A stretch of DNA of 19,024 nucleotides from Candidatus Oleimmundimicrobium americanum (GTDB taxonomy: Bacteria > Actinomycetota > Aquicultoria > UBA3085 > Oleimmundimicrobiaceae): the NCBI GenBank assembly GCA_002366545.1, contig DFBH01000072.1, positions 41,425 through 60,448 of the forward strand. The letters are read 5' to 3'. Positions within the stretch are counted from its first letter, which is position 1. Each line of letters opens with the position of its first letter. This document shows, in pieces, positions 1 to 6,738 of the stretch. The translations under genes were made by a program, and so were the position numbers. A model generated the notes under the pieces. The model made no database searches and had not been told where the DNA came from. It saw only the letters and a list, made by a program, of their open reading frames with translations.

Positions 1-331
1 CCTTTGAAACATCCTTTAGCCCAAACGGTTGGCGAATCAATTTTTCACAAAGACGATTAAATTGGGCTATTGTGCCCGTTAAAATAACATCCGTAAGCTC
101 ATTTGTTAAATTATAAACTCTTTTTGATATGGCCGTTTCGCCTCCGCAAACAAGCATCTCTTGCTTTAAAACGTTGGCTTGGCGCGCCTCTAAACCATCC
201 AATTTAATTACTCTAAAAATTGCCTTTGGAGTCATAATGTCGATACCCACGGAATCCACGCCCATCTTTCCAAAAGCGTTATTTATCTCACCCGGTTCAT
301 TTAAAAACAAAACTCTCGCGTTATGAGACAA
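1..331 (-). CDS. folP: Dihydropteroate synthase, N-terminal part (cut by window edge)
   Basis: Only the first 110 codons lie in the window. The reading frame starts at a TTG (331-329), two bases after the folE stop, with AGGAGAG about 8 bases upstream. It reads LSHNARVLFLNEPGEINNAF and continues with GVDSVGIDIMTPKAIFRVIK, LKQEMLVCGGETA and ends near QPFGLKDVSK. This N-terminal extension (IGVD.xG..xM..K followed by NxLKQEML..GGE) is known from the long dihydropteroate synthases of anaerobes such as clostridial and moorellal types. The TIM-barrel catalytic half lies outside the window. The enzyme joins p-aminobenzoate to the pterin diphosphate in folate synthesis. Its place directly behind folE, probably with translational coupling, supports the call. 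The exact subtype cannot be settled from this fragment. Confidence 0.75.
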   Translation of the reverse strand, partial: MSHNARVLFLNEPGEINNAFGKMGVDSVGIDIMTPKAIFRVIKLDGLEARQANVLKQEMLVCGGETAISKRVYNLTNELTDVILTGTIAQFNRLCEKLIRQPFGLKDVSK

Positions 332-333
332 TT

Positions 334-903
334 TTAATCTCTCCTTGCATGAATCAACGATAACGCTTCCTGTCGAGAAGCATCATTTGTTCGAAGAATT
401 CCTCTCACAGCAGACGTAACAGTTAATGTCCCGGGTTTCTGAACACCCCTCATGCTCATGCAAAGATGCTCAGCCTCTACAACAACCAGAACGCCCAAAG
501 GATCCAATGCTTTTACAAGATTGTTGGCAACAATTGTTGTTAACCTCTCTTGAACCTGAGGACGCTTTGAAACTATATCGATAACTCTCGCCAATTTACT
601 AATCCCCGTTATTTTTCCATCTTTTCCCGGAATATATGCAACATGAGCTCTGCCGATAAAAGGCATCAAATGATGCTCGCAAACTGAATAAAATGGGATA
701 TCCTTAACCAAAACCATCTCATCGTGATTTTCGGAAAACATTACTTTAATTTCTTCGGAGGGATCCTTGTTTATTCCACAGAAAATCTCTTCACACATCC
801 TGGCAACCCTGGAAGGCGTTTCCCTCACTCCTTCTCTATTTAAATCTTCCCCAATTCCTTCCAAAATGAGACGCACTCCCCGCTCAATTTTTTCCTTGTT
901 CAA
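334..903 (-). CDS. folE: GTP cyclohydrolase I (FolE)
   Basis: This 189-residue protein has the full type I GTP cyclohydrolase signature. CEHHLMPF at 75-82 supplies C75 and H78, which with C148 (in LCMSMRGV) match the zinc ligands Cys110, His113 and Cys181 of the E. coli enzyme. H77 corresponds to the catalytic His112. GISKLARVID (100-109) and RPQVQERLT (114-122) are the other conserved blocks. The enzyme opens and rearranges GTP to dihydroneopterin triphosphate, the first step of folate synthesis in the cytoplasm. The start is a TTG (903-901) preceded by GGAGGT at a good distance; no ATG upstream is better. folP follows after two bases, so the two are almost certainly one transcript. The family is certain. 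Confidence 0.97.
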   Translation of the reverse strand: MNKEKIERGVRLILEGIGEDLNREGVRETPSRVARMCEEIFCGINKDPSEEIKVMFSENHDEMVLVKDIPFYSVCEHHLMPFIGRAHVAYIPGKDGKITGISKLARVIDIVSKRPQVQERLTTIVANNLVKALDPLGVLVVVEAEHLCMSMRGVQKPGTLTVTSAVRGILRTNDASRQEALSLIHARRD

Positions 904-943
904 AAAACCACCTCCACTGCTTTAATTGGACACGGGTTTGACT

Positions 944-965
944 AAGTATAATAAATAATATACTT
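944..965. promoter_or_regulatory. Perfect 7-bp inverted repeat in the folE leader
   Basis: AAGTATA (944-950) and TATACTT (959-965) are perfect inverted copies around 8 A/T bases, about 40 bases upstream of the folE start. On the minus strand a possible promoter (TTGAGT, 17 bases, TAAAGT) lies just upstream, so the repeat could be an operator or a weak leader hairpin. It is A/T-only apart from one G/C pair per arm, so chance is possible. Confidence 0.3.
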
Positions 966-1031
966 TATTTCCCCAAATTAAAAAACTCAACACCGACTTA
1001 AAACAAAGGAGATTTGAACATCTGTGACGCC

Positions 1032-1049
1032 GCGCCTACCGGCAGGCGC
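1032..1049. repeat. Small GC-rich hairpin in the folE upstream spacer
   Basis: GCGCCT (1032-1037) and AGGCGC (1044-1049) pair around the loop ACCGGC, within a short GC-rich patch in otherwise AT-rich DNA. It lies 130 bases upstream of the folE start, at the left edge of the gene-poor stretch. Nothing around it looks coding. It could be a fragment of an intergenic repeat; no function is claimed. Confidence 0.35.
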
Positions 1050-1169
1050 AGTATCCTGCCCGCTGTGGACCCTGGATTTTATTTAAATTTTAACTTTGTC
1101 GTAAAATCGGTAAATTAAACGCCATATCATTTAAAAACAGCTACCAGACGTCAGTCTCCAGGAAAATAA

Positions 1170-1190
1170 GGGTATTGGGTAATGGGTAAA
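1170..1190 (+). repeat. GGGTAAN heptad tandem repeat (3 units)
   Basis: Three heptads in a row read GGGTATT, GGGTAAT and GGGTAAA. The same unit recurs near the other end of the window (18782-18808), so it is a shared intergenic motif of this genome and probably not a one-off. It lies about 20 bases before the structured GC-rich element. Confidence 0.55.
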
Positions 1191-1210
1191 GTTGTTTTTT
1201 AAAACCCCGG

Positions 1211-1398
1211 TGGGTCGGACAAAGCGAAATTTGAGGCCGCCCCGATGAAGCGAGCGGAAGGCCGGAAAGCCCACCAGAGGTGGGCAGGCGAGCAAAGTGA
1301 GCGCCCGAGAATCTGTCTGAGCGCAAGCGAGTTATTCTCGGCCCGCCCGGAGCGAGTAAAGTCGCGGATACGGCCGAGTGCGAAGCGTGTTCGACCCA
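1211..1398. other. GC-rich, highly self-complementary intergenic element (candidate structured RNA or repeat)
   Basis: A sharply GC-rich block sits between AT-rich flanks. It is closed by an 11-bp stem: TGGGTCGGACA (1211-1221) pairs with TGTTCGACCCA (1388-1398), with one G-U. Inside, GCCCACC-AGA-GGTGGGC (1269-1285) forms a perfect 7-bp hairpin. CCGAGAAT (1305-1312) pairs with ATTCTCGG (1334-1341), and a GC-GCAA-GC tip lies in that loop. GGCCG (1235-1239) can pair with CGGCC (1371-1375). Variants of GAGCNNNNGCGAG recur (around 1250, 1289, 1319, 1350 and 1376). Two minus-strand open frames cross it but have no family resemblance and end with the GC block, so I treat it as non-coding. RNase P, tmRNA, 6S and SRP signatures were looked for and not seen. 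It may be a ncRNA on either strand or a mobile repeat. Confidence 0.5.
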
Positions 1399-1444
1399 TA
1401 AAAAAATAAAAATTATTTAAAAAACGCTTTTCACTTTAAAACGT

Positions 1445-1475
1445 ATCGTCAGACCAGTATCTGGCACACCGGGTA
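1445..1475 (+). repeat. Interspersed imperfect repeat, copy 1
   Basis: The pattern ATC-N-T-N-AGACCA, then 9 variable bases, then ACACCGGGTA is found here and again at 17390-17420 with identical internal spacing. In this copy the variable part makes a small palindrome (CCAG-TAT-CTGG). The bases just after (AAACCA-G-TGGTTT, around 1475-1487) can fold into a hairpin. Confidence 0.5.
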
Positions 1476-1499
1476 AACCAGTGGTTTATAACACTAATA

Positions 1500-1529
1500 A
1501 AAAAGAGAGGATTTTAACCCTCTCTTTTT
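1500..1529 (-). terminator. Rho-independent terminator of the DUF4870 gene
   Basis: AAAAAGAGAGG (1500-1510) and CCTCTCTTTTT (1519-1529) form a perfect 11-bp stem around an 8-base loop. On the minus strand the stem ends in a U-run, 6 bases after the stop of the gene at 1536. The A-run on the other side would also let it stop plus-strand transcripts coming from the GC-rich element. Confidence 0.85.
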
Positions 1530-1535
1530 CAAATC

Positions 1536-1916
1536 TTAAGCGTACCTCTCAGCCATATCACCAATAATTGGAAGTTTCCACTTTTCACCCTGGTAAGCTT
1601 TGACCATAAGCATAATCCATAGTACCAGAAATGCAAGGCCGAGCAAGGGACTGACCAGCGCAAACAGCATTCCGAAGACGTCAGCAATAAAAGCAAGCAT
1701 TGCGAGAACAATGTTTAAGGCGATCACGATCACAAACATCGCTATACTAAGAAGTATTGATTGCATGGCATGAAACCGCACATACTTATCTTCCTTTTCA
1801 ATAAGAAAAAATATAAGTCCGGTAACCCAGCCAGCTAAGTAAGAAAGCAAAGCTGCCACTTTTGGGTCCATACCCGTACTTGATGTTTTTGGAGGAGTAA
1901 TAGGTCCTTGTTCCAT
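1536..1916 (-). CDS. DUF4870 (Tic20-like) small membrane protein
   Basis: A 126-residue protein with a short polar N-terminus (proline, serine and threonine rich) followed by LSYLAGWVTGLIFFLIEKED and YVRFHAMQSILL. Two further hydrophobic stretches and a C-terminal KAYQGEKWKLPIIGDMAERYA complete the pattern. It is typical of DUF4870, a family of small four-helix inner-membrane proteins distantly like Tic20; no biochemical role is established. The open frame begins at a GTG (1925), but that GTG lies inside the ribosome binding site AAGGAGGTG. The ATG at 1916, 8 bases after GGAGG, is the likely start. The gene has its own terminator, and a 119-base gap separates it from clpC. It therefore could be separately transcribed. 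Confidence 0.85.
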   Translation of the reverse strand: MEQGPITPPKTSSTGMDPKVAALLSYLAGWVTGLIFFLIEKEDKYVRFHAMQSILLSIAMFVIVIALNIVLAMLAFIADVFGMLFALVSPLLGLAFLVLWIMLMVKAYQGEKWKLPIIGDMAERYA

Positions 1917-2035
1917 GTTTTTCACCTCCTTATTTATGTACTTTATGTTATCTTTCGTTAATCACAAACAAAATTCCTTTAATAAGAGAAAATACTCAGA
2001 GGTGACGAAACCGTATCAGTCTTTTATTTCTTAAA

Positions 2036-4471
2036 TTAACAATTCGTCCTCTTTTTAGAGAAAGTAAGCTTGCCATTTTTTAGGGCAACCTTGACAACAT
2101 CGCCTTCACCGAACCTGCCTCGAATAATTTCTGAAGAAAGTGGATTTTCGACAAGCCGCTGAATCGTTCTTCGAAGCGGACGAGCACCCAAAAGAGGATC
2201 GTAACCCTCTTTGGCCAAGAACTCCTTAGCTTCCCTGGCTACCTCTATATCCATCTCCCGTTCTTTAAGTTGCCCCCTTAACTCCTCCAGCATTAAATCA
2301 ACAATGAAAAGAGTCTCTCTTTGAGTCAACTGGTGGAAAACTATCACTTCGTCTATGCGGTTTAAAAATTCCGGACGAAAACTTTTCTTAAGCTCGCCCA
2401 TTATCGCCTTCTTCATTTCCTCATAAGACTGTGCCTCATCCTGTTCGCTTGTGAACCCCAGGCTACGACCCCTTTGAATAAGATGAGCTCCGAGGTTTGA
2501 GGTCATTATCACCACGGTATTTTTAAAATTAACTGTGCGACCTTGAGCATCCGTTAAACGCCCATCATCCAATATTTGAAGAAGGATATTAAATACATCG
2601 GGATGGGCCTTCTCGATTTCATCGAGAAGGATGACCGAATATGGCCGACGCCTTACAGCCTCCGTTAATTGCCCTCCTTCTTCGTAACCAATATAACCCG
2701 GAGGAGCCCCAACGAGCCTTGAGATCGTATGCCTTTCTTGATATTCAGACATATCTATTCTAATAAGAGCATCTTCGCTATCGAATAGAAATTCGGCCAA
2801 AGCCTTGCTGAGCTCAGTTTTTCCAACCCCGGTTGGACCAAGAAAGATAAAAGAACCAATGGGACGTTTTGGGTTTTTAAGCCCGGCCCTGGCCCTCCTG
2901 ATAGCCTCGGAAACACGCTCTACAGCCTCACCCTGACCGATAACTCTCTTATGAAGCTCATCTTCCATCCGAATTAACTTTTCTGCCTCTTCTTCCAGCA
3001 TCTTCGTTACAGGAATACCCGTCCAACTTGAAACAATGCCGGCTATATGCTCTGCATTCACCATAGCACTTTTAAGCCCTTTTTCGGTTAGCCAAGCTTC
3101 TTTCTTCTCATTAAACTCTTTTTGCACCTTATCCGTTTCATCTCTTATCTGAGCCGCTTTCTCATACCCCCTTGACTGCACAGCCGCCTCTCCTTCTTTA
3201 ATCAATTCCATGAGATTGTTCTCAAGCTTGCGCAAATCAGGAGGCAACATAATTGATTCCAGCCGAAGTTTAGACGCAGCTTCGTCTATAAGATCAATTG
3301 CCTTATCGGGCAAAAACCTATCTGAAACATAGCGATGAGAAAGTTTGGCAGCGACCTCCAATGCTTCATCGCTTATCTTTATCCTATGATGCGCTTCATA
3401 TCTATCTCGCAAACCCTTGAGTATCTCAATAGTTTGCTCGACCGTAGGCTCGTTAACCATCACCGGTTGGAACCTGCGCTCCAAAGCAGCATCTTTTTCA
3501 ACATGTTTTCTGAATTCATCGAGAGTGGTTGCGCCCACACATTGCAGTTCCCCGCGCGCCAGCGCCGGCTTCAACATGCTGGAAGCATCCAAAGCCCCTT
3601 CAGCAGCACCGGCACCGACAACATTGTGAAGCTCATCAATAAAAACGATAATTTCCCTCGATGCTTTTTTTATCTCGTCCATCACGCCTTTTAAGCGCTC
3701 TTCAAACTCTCCTCTATATTTAGCTCCGGCAACCAAGCTCCCGAGATCTAAGGAAACAACGCGCTTCCCTTTTAAAATTTCAGGAACTTCGTTGTTGACA
3801 ATTTTTTGAGCCAGCCCTTCAATTATCGCGGTCTTGCCGACACCGGGCTCTCCAATTAAAACAGGATTATTTTTGGTCCTTCGAGAAAGAATCTGAATAA
3901 CCCTCTTAATCTCTTCATCTCGCCCTATTACAGGATCTAACTTACCTTCTTTTGCAAGTTCGGTGAGATCCCGGCTGTATTTTTTAAGCATCTTCTGTGA
4001 GGAGCCAAACACCTCATCGCTTATTCCCCCTTGCCTTATCTGACGCAAGGCACCATATATCTTATCTTCCGTTAAACCAAGTTCTCTAAGAACTATTGCC
4101 CCAGCTCCCTCACCTTCTTTTAAAACACCGAGAAGCAGGTGCTCGGTACCAACATAGCTATCTCCAAGCTTTTTAGCTTCTTCGGCAGCTATATCAACCG
4201 CTTTTTTAAATCTTGGCGTAAGAAAAATTTGTTCAACAAATCCTTGTGCTTTTTCCTTACGACTCAATTCAACCACATCATTTATTCTTATCCTTGCCTC
4301 ACCAATATCTATCCCCAAAAGTGCAAAAATTTGGGGCACAATACCATCGGTTTGAGCAAGAAGACCAAGCAGCAAATGTTCGGTTCCCATTTGATTTTGG
4401 TTGGTCCTTCTCAAAGCATCTTGTGCTATCGTGATAGCCTCACGAGCTTTTTCCGTAAATTGTTCAAACAT
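2036..4471 (-). CDS. clpC: ClpC-type AAA+ unfoldase
   Basis: This 811-residue, two-ring Clp ATPase has two Clp_N repeats (about 1-140). The first AAA domain has Walker A GEPGVGKT at 207-214 and Walker B VFIDE at 276-280. A middle region with a UVR-like segment (about 424-459) follows. The second AAA domain has Walker A GPTGVGKT at 545-552 and VILLDE at 613-618, and a Clp D2-small C-terminus closes the protein. The short middle region and a SLGF loop in the second domain indicate ClpC, which feeds unfolded proteins to ClpP. ClpB has a long coiled coil and no such loop. The gene starts 19 bases after hspR with GAGG about 9 bases before the ATG, and ends the heat-shock operon. No clpP, ctsR or mcsAB is in the window, so its adaptor control is unknown. 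Family certain, ClpC over ClpA/ClpE likely. Confidence 0.95.
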   Translation of the reverse strand: MFEQFTEKAREAITIAQDALRRTNQNQMGTEHLLLGLLAQTDGIVPQIFALLGIDIGEARIRINDVVELSRKEKAQGFVEQIFLTPRFKKAVDIAAEEAKKLGDSYVGTEHLLLGVLKEGEGAGAIVLRELGLTEDKIYGALRQIRQGGISDEVFGSSQKMLKKYSRDLTELAKEGKLDPVIGRDEEIKRVIQILSRRTKNNPVLIGEPGVGKTAIIEGLAQKIVNNEVPEILKGKRVVSLDLGSLVAGAKYRGEFEERLKGVMDEIKKASREIIVFIDELHNVVGAGAAEGALDASSMLKPALARGELQCVGATTLDEFRKHVEKDAALERRFQPVMVNEPTVEQTIEILKGLRDRYEAHHRIKISDEALEVAAKLSHRYVSDRFLPDKAIDLIDEAASKLRLESIMLPPDLRKLENNLMELIKEGEAAVQSRGYEKAAQIRDETDKVQKEFNEKKEAWLTEKGLKSAMVNAEHIAGIVSSWTGIPVTKMLEEEAEKLIRMEDELHKRVIGQGEAVERVSEAIRRARAGLKNPKRPIGSFIFLGPTGVGKTELSKALAEFLFDSEDALIRIDMSEYQERHTISRLVGAPPGYIGYEEGGQLTEAVRRRPYSVILLDEIEKAHPDVFNILLQILDDGRLTDAQGRTVNFKNTVVIMTSNLGAHLIQRGRSLGFTSEQDEAQSYEEMKKAIMGELKKSFRPEFLNRIDEVIVFHQLTQRETLFIVDLMLEELRGQLKEREMDIEVAREAKEFLAKEGYDPLLGARPLRRTIQRLVENPLSSEIIRGRFGEGDVVKVALKNGKLTFSKKRTNC

Positions 4472-4490
4472 TTAAATCAACCTCGTTTAA

Positions 4491-4886
4491 TTATTTATTC
4501 CACTTCACAAGTTTCCCTTTCGGAATAAAAACTATTTCCTTTTTATATTTTTTGCGTACCTCTTTGATTTCGCATTCCATCTCTTCCTGCATTTCAGTAA
4601 AACATTCTCCCATCTCCGCAAGCTTCTTTCTCAACTCTTTCAAGTCCACATTTAGCTCCAAAATCATCTTCACGCCGGCAAGATTTATACCAAAATCTCG
4701 AGTTAGTTTCTGGATAGCCTTTAACCTTTCTATATCTTCATCCGAATAAAGCCGGGTGCTGCCGACGCTTCTGCCCGGACAAATTAATTTCTTTTGCTCA
4801 TAAATCCTCAGCGTTTGCGGATGCATTCCTGCAAGCTCAGCTGCCACGCTAATCATATATAAACCTCTCTTGTCTTTCTTTACCAT
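4491..4886 (-). CDS. hspR: HspR, MerR-family heat-shock repressor
   Basis: The protein opens with YMISVAAELAGMHPQTLRIY, the winged-helix DNA-binding region typical of HspR. SVGSTRLYSDEDIERL and FGINLAGVKMILEL, both diagnostic of this repressor, follow. The C-terminal third (about 85-131) is charged and likely coiled-coil, used for dimer formation. HspR represses its own operon, with DnaK as co-repressor in Streptomyces; that is known for the family and not seen here. A GTG at 4901 could open the frame, but GAGAGG lies 7 bases before the ATG at 4886, giving 131 residues, so I chose that start. It sits between dnaJ (17 bases from the stop at 4919 to 4901) and clpC in one operon. Confidence 0.95.
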   Translation of the reverse strand: MVKKDKRGLYMISVAAELAGMHPQTLRIYEQKKLICPGRSVGSTRLYSDEDIERLKAIQKLTRDFGINLAGVKMILELNVDLKELRKKLAEMGECFTEMQEEMECEIKEVRKKYKKEIVFIPKGKLVKWNK

Positions 4887-4918
4887 CTTTTTGCCTCTCA
4901 CTCACAAGAGAACCGCAC

Positions 4919-6025
4919 TTACATAAATTTTTTTAAGTGCTCTCTTGGATTTTCTTTACGCTTTTCGGCAAACTTTTTTAATATCTCTTTTTCTTCTTTA
5001 TCCAGTTTCCTCGGAATAACCAATCTTACCTTCACCAGCATATCTCCTTTGCCCATCCCTTTAAGACGAGGAGCACCTTTGCCTTTCAATCTAAAAACCT
5101 GACCATCTTGTGTTCCTACCGGTATTTTCAAGGAAACAACCCCATTCGTCGTGGGAACTTTCACCTTAGTTCCTAAAACTGCTTCGGTAAAACTTATGGG
5201 TAAATCTAACAAAATATTACTGCCATCCCGTTTAAAAATAGAGTGAGAATTCACCCTGGTGATTACATACAGATCCCCGTGAGGTCCCCCTCTGTATCCG
5301 GCCTCACCTTTTCCCGGGAATCTAATCCTCGAGCCATCCGTAACCCCTGCAGGTATTTTCACCGCAATCGGCTCAGTTTTTTTTGCCCGACCTGTCCCCC
5401 GACAAACCGAGCAGGGATTATCGATGACAACTCCTCTGCCTAAACATTGTGGGCATGGTCTGCTTATGCTGAAAAACCCTTGATTTTGAGCTATCTGTCC
5501 TCTTCCTCCACAGGTAGGACATTTTTTTGGAAATGTACCTGGTTTAGCACCGGTTCCTCCACAATTAGAACAAACTTTCTCACGCATAACATTAATTTTG
5601 ACGGCCGCTCCTTTTAAAGCCTGTTCAAAAGAGAGTTGAACATTATATTGAAGATCTCGACCTTTCTCGGGCGCTTCATAACCTCGCCTTTTCTTTCCTG
5701 TTCCAAAAAGATCAAAGATATCGGAGAATTGGCCAAAGTCGCCAGATGGTGCGCCAAAACCAAAATCCGCACCCGGGCGAAAGCCCGACTCAAAAAAGCG
5801 CGCACCCTGATCATATTCCTGTCTTTTCTTGGGATTTCCCAAAACTTCATAGGCTTCAGATATCTCTTTAAACTTCTCCTCTGATTTTTTCTTCTCGCCT
5901 TCCGAAGCTCGATCGGGATGATATTTACGCGCAAGCTTACGATAGGATTTTTTAATCTCATCCTGAGTTGATTTTTTATCTACACCTAATATTTCATAAT
6001 AATCTTTACGTCTTCGGTTTGCCAT
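4919..6025 (-). CDS. dnaJ: DnaJ co-chaperone
   Basis: A 368-residue type I Hsp40. The J domain (about 7-75) has HPD at 36-38, which triggers ATP hydrolysis by DnaK. A Gly/Phe-rich stretch follows (about 80-110). Four CxxCxGxG zinc-binding repeats lie at 152-159, 169-176, 191-198 and 205-212, and the C-terminal substrate-binding domains complete the protein. All parts are intact. The ribosome binding site is weak (GGAAAG about 12 bases from the ATG), so translation may depend partly on the preceding grpE, 47 bases upstream. The protein acts with DnaK and GrpE in cytoplasmic protein folding. Confidence 0.98.
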   Translation of the reverse strand: MANRRRKDYYEILGVDKKSTQDEIKKSYRKLARKYHPDRASEGEKKKSEEKFKEISEAYEVLGNPKKRQEYDQGARFFESGFRPGADFGFGAPSGDFGQFSDIFDLFGTGKKRRGYEAPEKGRDLQYNVQLSFEQALKGAAVKINVMREKVCSNCGGTGAKPGTFPKKCPTCGGRGQIAQNQGFFSISRPCPQCLGRGVVIDNPCSVCRGTGRAKKTEPIAVKIPAGVTDGSRIRFPGKGEAGYRGGPHGDLYVITRVNSHSIFKRDGSNILLDLPISFTEAVLGTKVKVPTTNGVVSLKIPVGTQDGQVFRLKGKGAPRLKGMGKGDMLVKVRLVIPRKLDKEEKEILKKFAEKRKENPREHLKKFM

Positions 6026-6072
6026 CTTATTTCAACTTTCCATCTCTTAATTTAGTGTGCTTAATCTTTCGC

Positions 6073-6669
6073 TTAATTTTCTTCCTCTTTTTGTTCGTTG
6101 TTCTTTTCTTTTGATTCGCAGCCCTTAGCCACCTTAACAATAGCCGGTCTTAAAACTTTCCCTTTTAAAAGGTAACCTTTTTGTATGGCCTCAACCACCG
6201 TACCTTCTTCATGTTCATCGCTCTCAACCTGCATTAGCGCTTCGTGTTCTTGTGGATTAAAACGTTGTCCGGCGGAATCAATCGCCTCCAACCCCTCTTT
6301 TTTTAAACTATCTACAAGGTGAGAATAAACCATCTCTACACCCTTCTTAAAAGCCTCAAAATCAGCAGCATCTCGAGCAGAGCTCAAAGATCTTTCAAGG
6401 TTATCCAAAACAGGCAAGATTTTTATAACAATATCTTTGCAAGCAAACTCTAAAAAGTTAGTTTGCTCTCTAACAATCCTTTTCTTGTAGTTTTCAAACT
6501 CGGCTTGAAGATGTTTAAGTGTGTTGACATAATCCGCAAGCTCATTTTCCTTCTTTTTTATCTGCTCCTTAAGAAAAGTGTTTTCCTTTTTTAAATCCTT
6601 TTTTTTCTCTTTTTGCTCCGTTTTTTTCTCATTGCCCTTAGTAACTTTTTCTTCTTTTTCTTCGTTCAT
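6073..6669 (-). CDS. grpE: GrpE nucleotide exchange factor
   Basis: A 198-residue protein. The N-terminal 60 residues are very rich in Lys and Glu and should form the long coiled coil of the GrpE dimer. The conserved core includes LQAEFENYKKRIVREQ, ILPVLDNLERSL and GVEMVYSHL. The C-terminal beta domain has FNPQEHEAL and GYLLKGKVLRPAIVKVAKG. GrpE releases ADP from DnaK and serves as a thermosensor. The ATG follows GGAGG by 8 bases. An extra Lys/Glu-rich tail follows the beta domain. It lies second in the operon behind dnaK, with a hairpin in the gap. Confidence 0.97.
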   Translation of the reverse strand: MNEEKEEKVTKGNEKKTEQKEKKKDLKKENTFLKEQIKKKENELADYVNTLKHLQAEFENYKKRIVREQTNFLEFACKDIVIKILPVLDNLERSLSSARDAADFEAFKKGVEMVYSHLVDSLKKEGLEAIDSAGQRFNPQEHEALMQVESDEHEEGTVVEAIQKGYLLKGKVLRPAIVKVAKGCESKEKNNEQKEEEN

Positions 6670-6697
6670 TAATCATACCTCCGACCTATAAGAGAAG

Positions 6698-6730
6698 AGG
6701 AAGGACTCATGCCTAAAGTGAGCCCTTCCT
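6698..6730 (-). terminator. Hairpin between dnaK and grpE (partial terminator or mRNA processing/stability site)
   Basis: Bases 6698-6709 and 6719-6730 form a 12-bp stem with a single G-U pair around a 9-base loop, 9 bases after the dnaK stop. On the minus strand the stem runs into a pyrimidine-rich stretch but not a clean U-run. It therefore looks like a leaky terminator or a stabilising 3' end that would keep DnaK above its co-chaperones. The structure is visible; the role is inferred. Confidence 0.6.
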
Positions 6731-6738
6731 TCCACAAT

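Noticed and set aside
1141..1399. Two overlapping minus-strand open frames of 61 and 66 codons across the GC-rich block
   Set aside because: No recognisable domain and no good ribosome binding site. Their composition follows the self-complementary element, so they are by-products of its GC-rich stems.
1926..2035. Imperfect hairpin after clpC as a terminator
   Set aside because: About 12 pairs can be drawn between AATAAAAGACTGATAC and GTATTTTCTCTTATT, but with several mismatches and no U-run; too weak to call.
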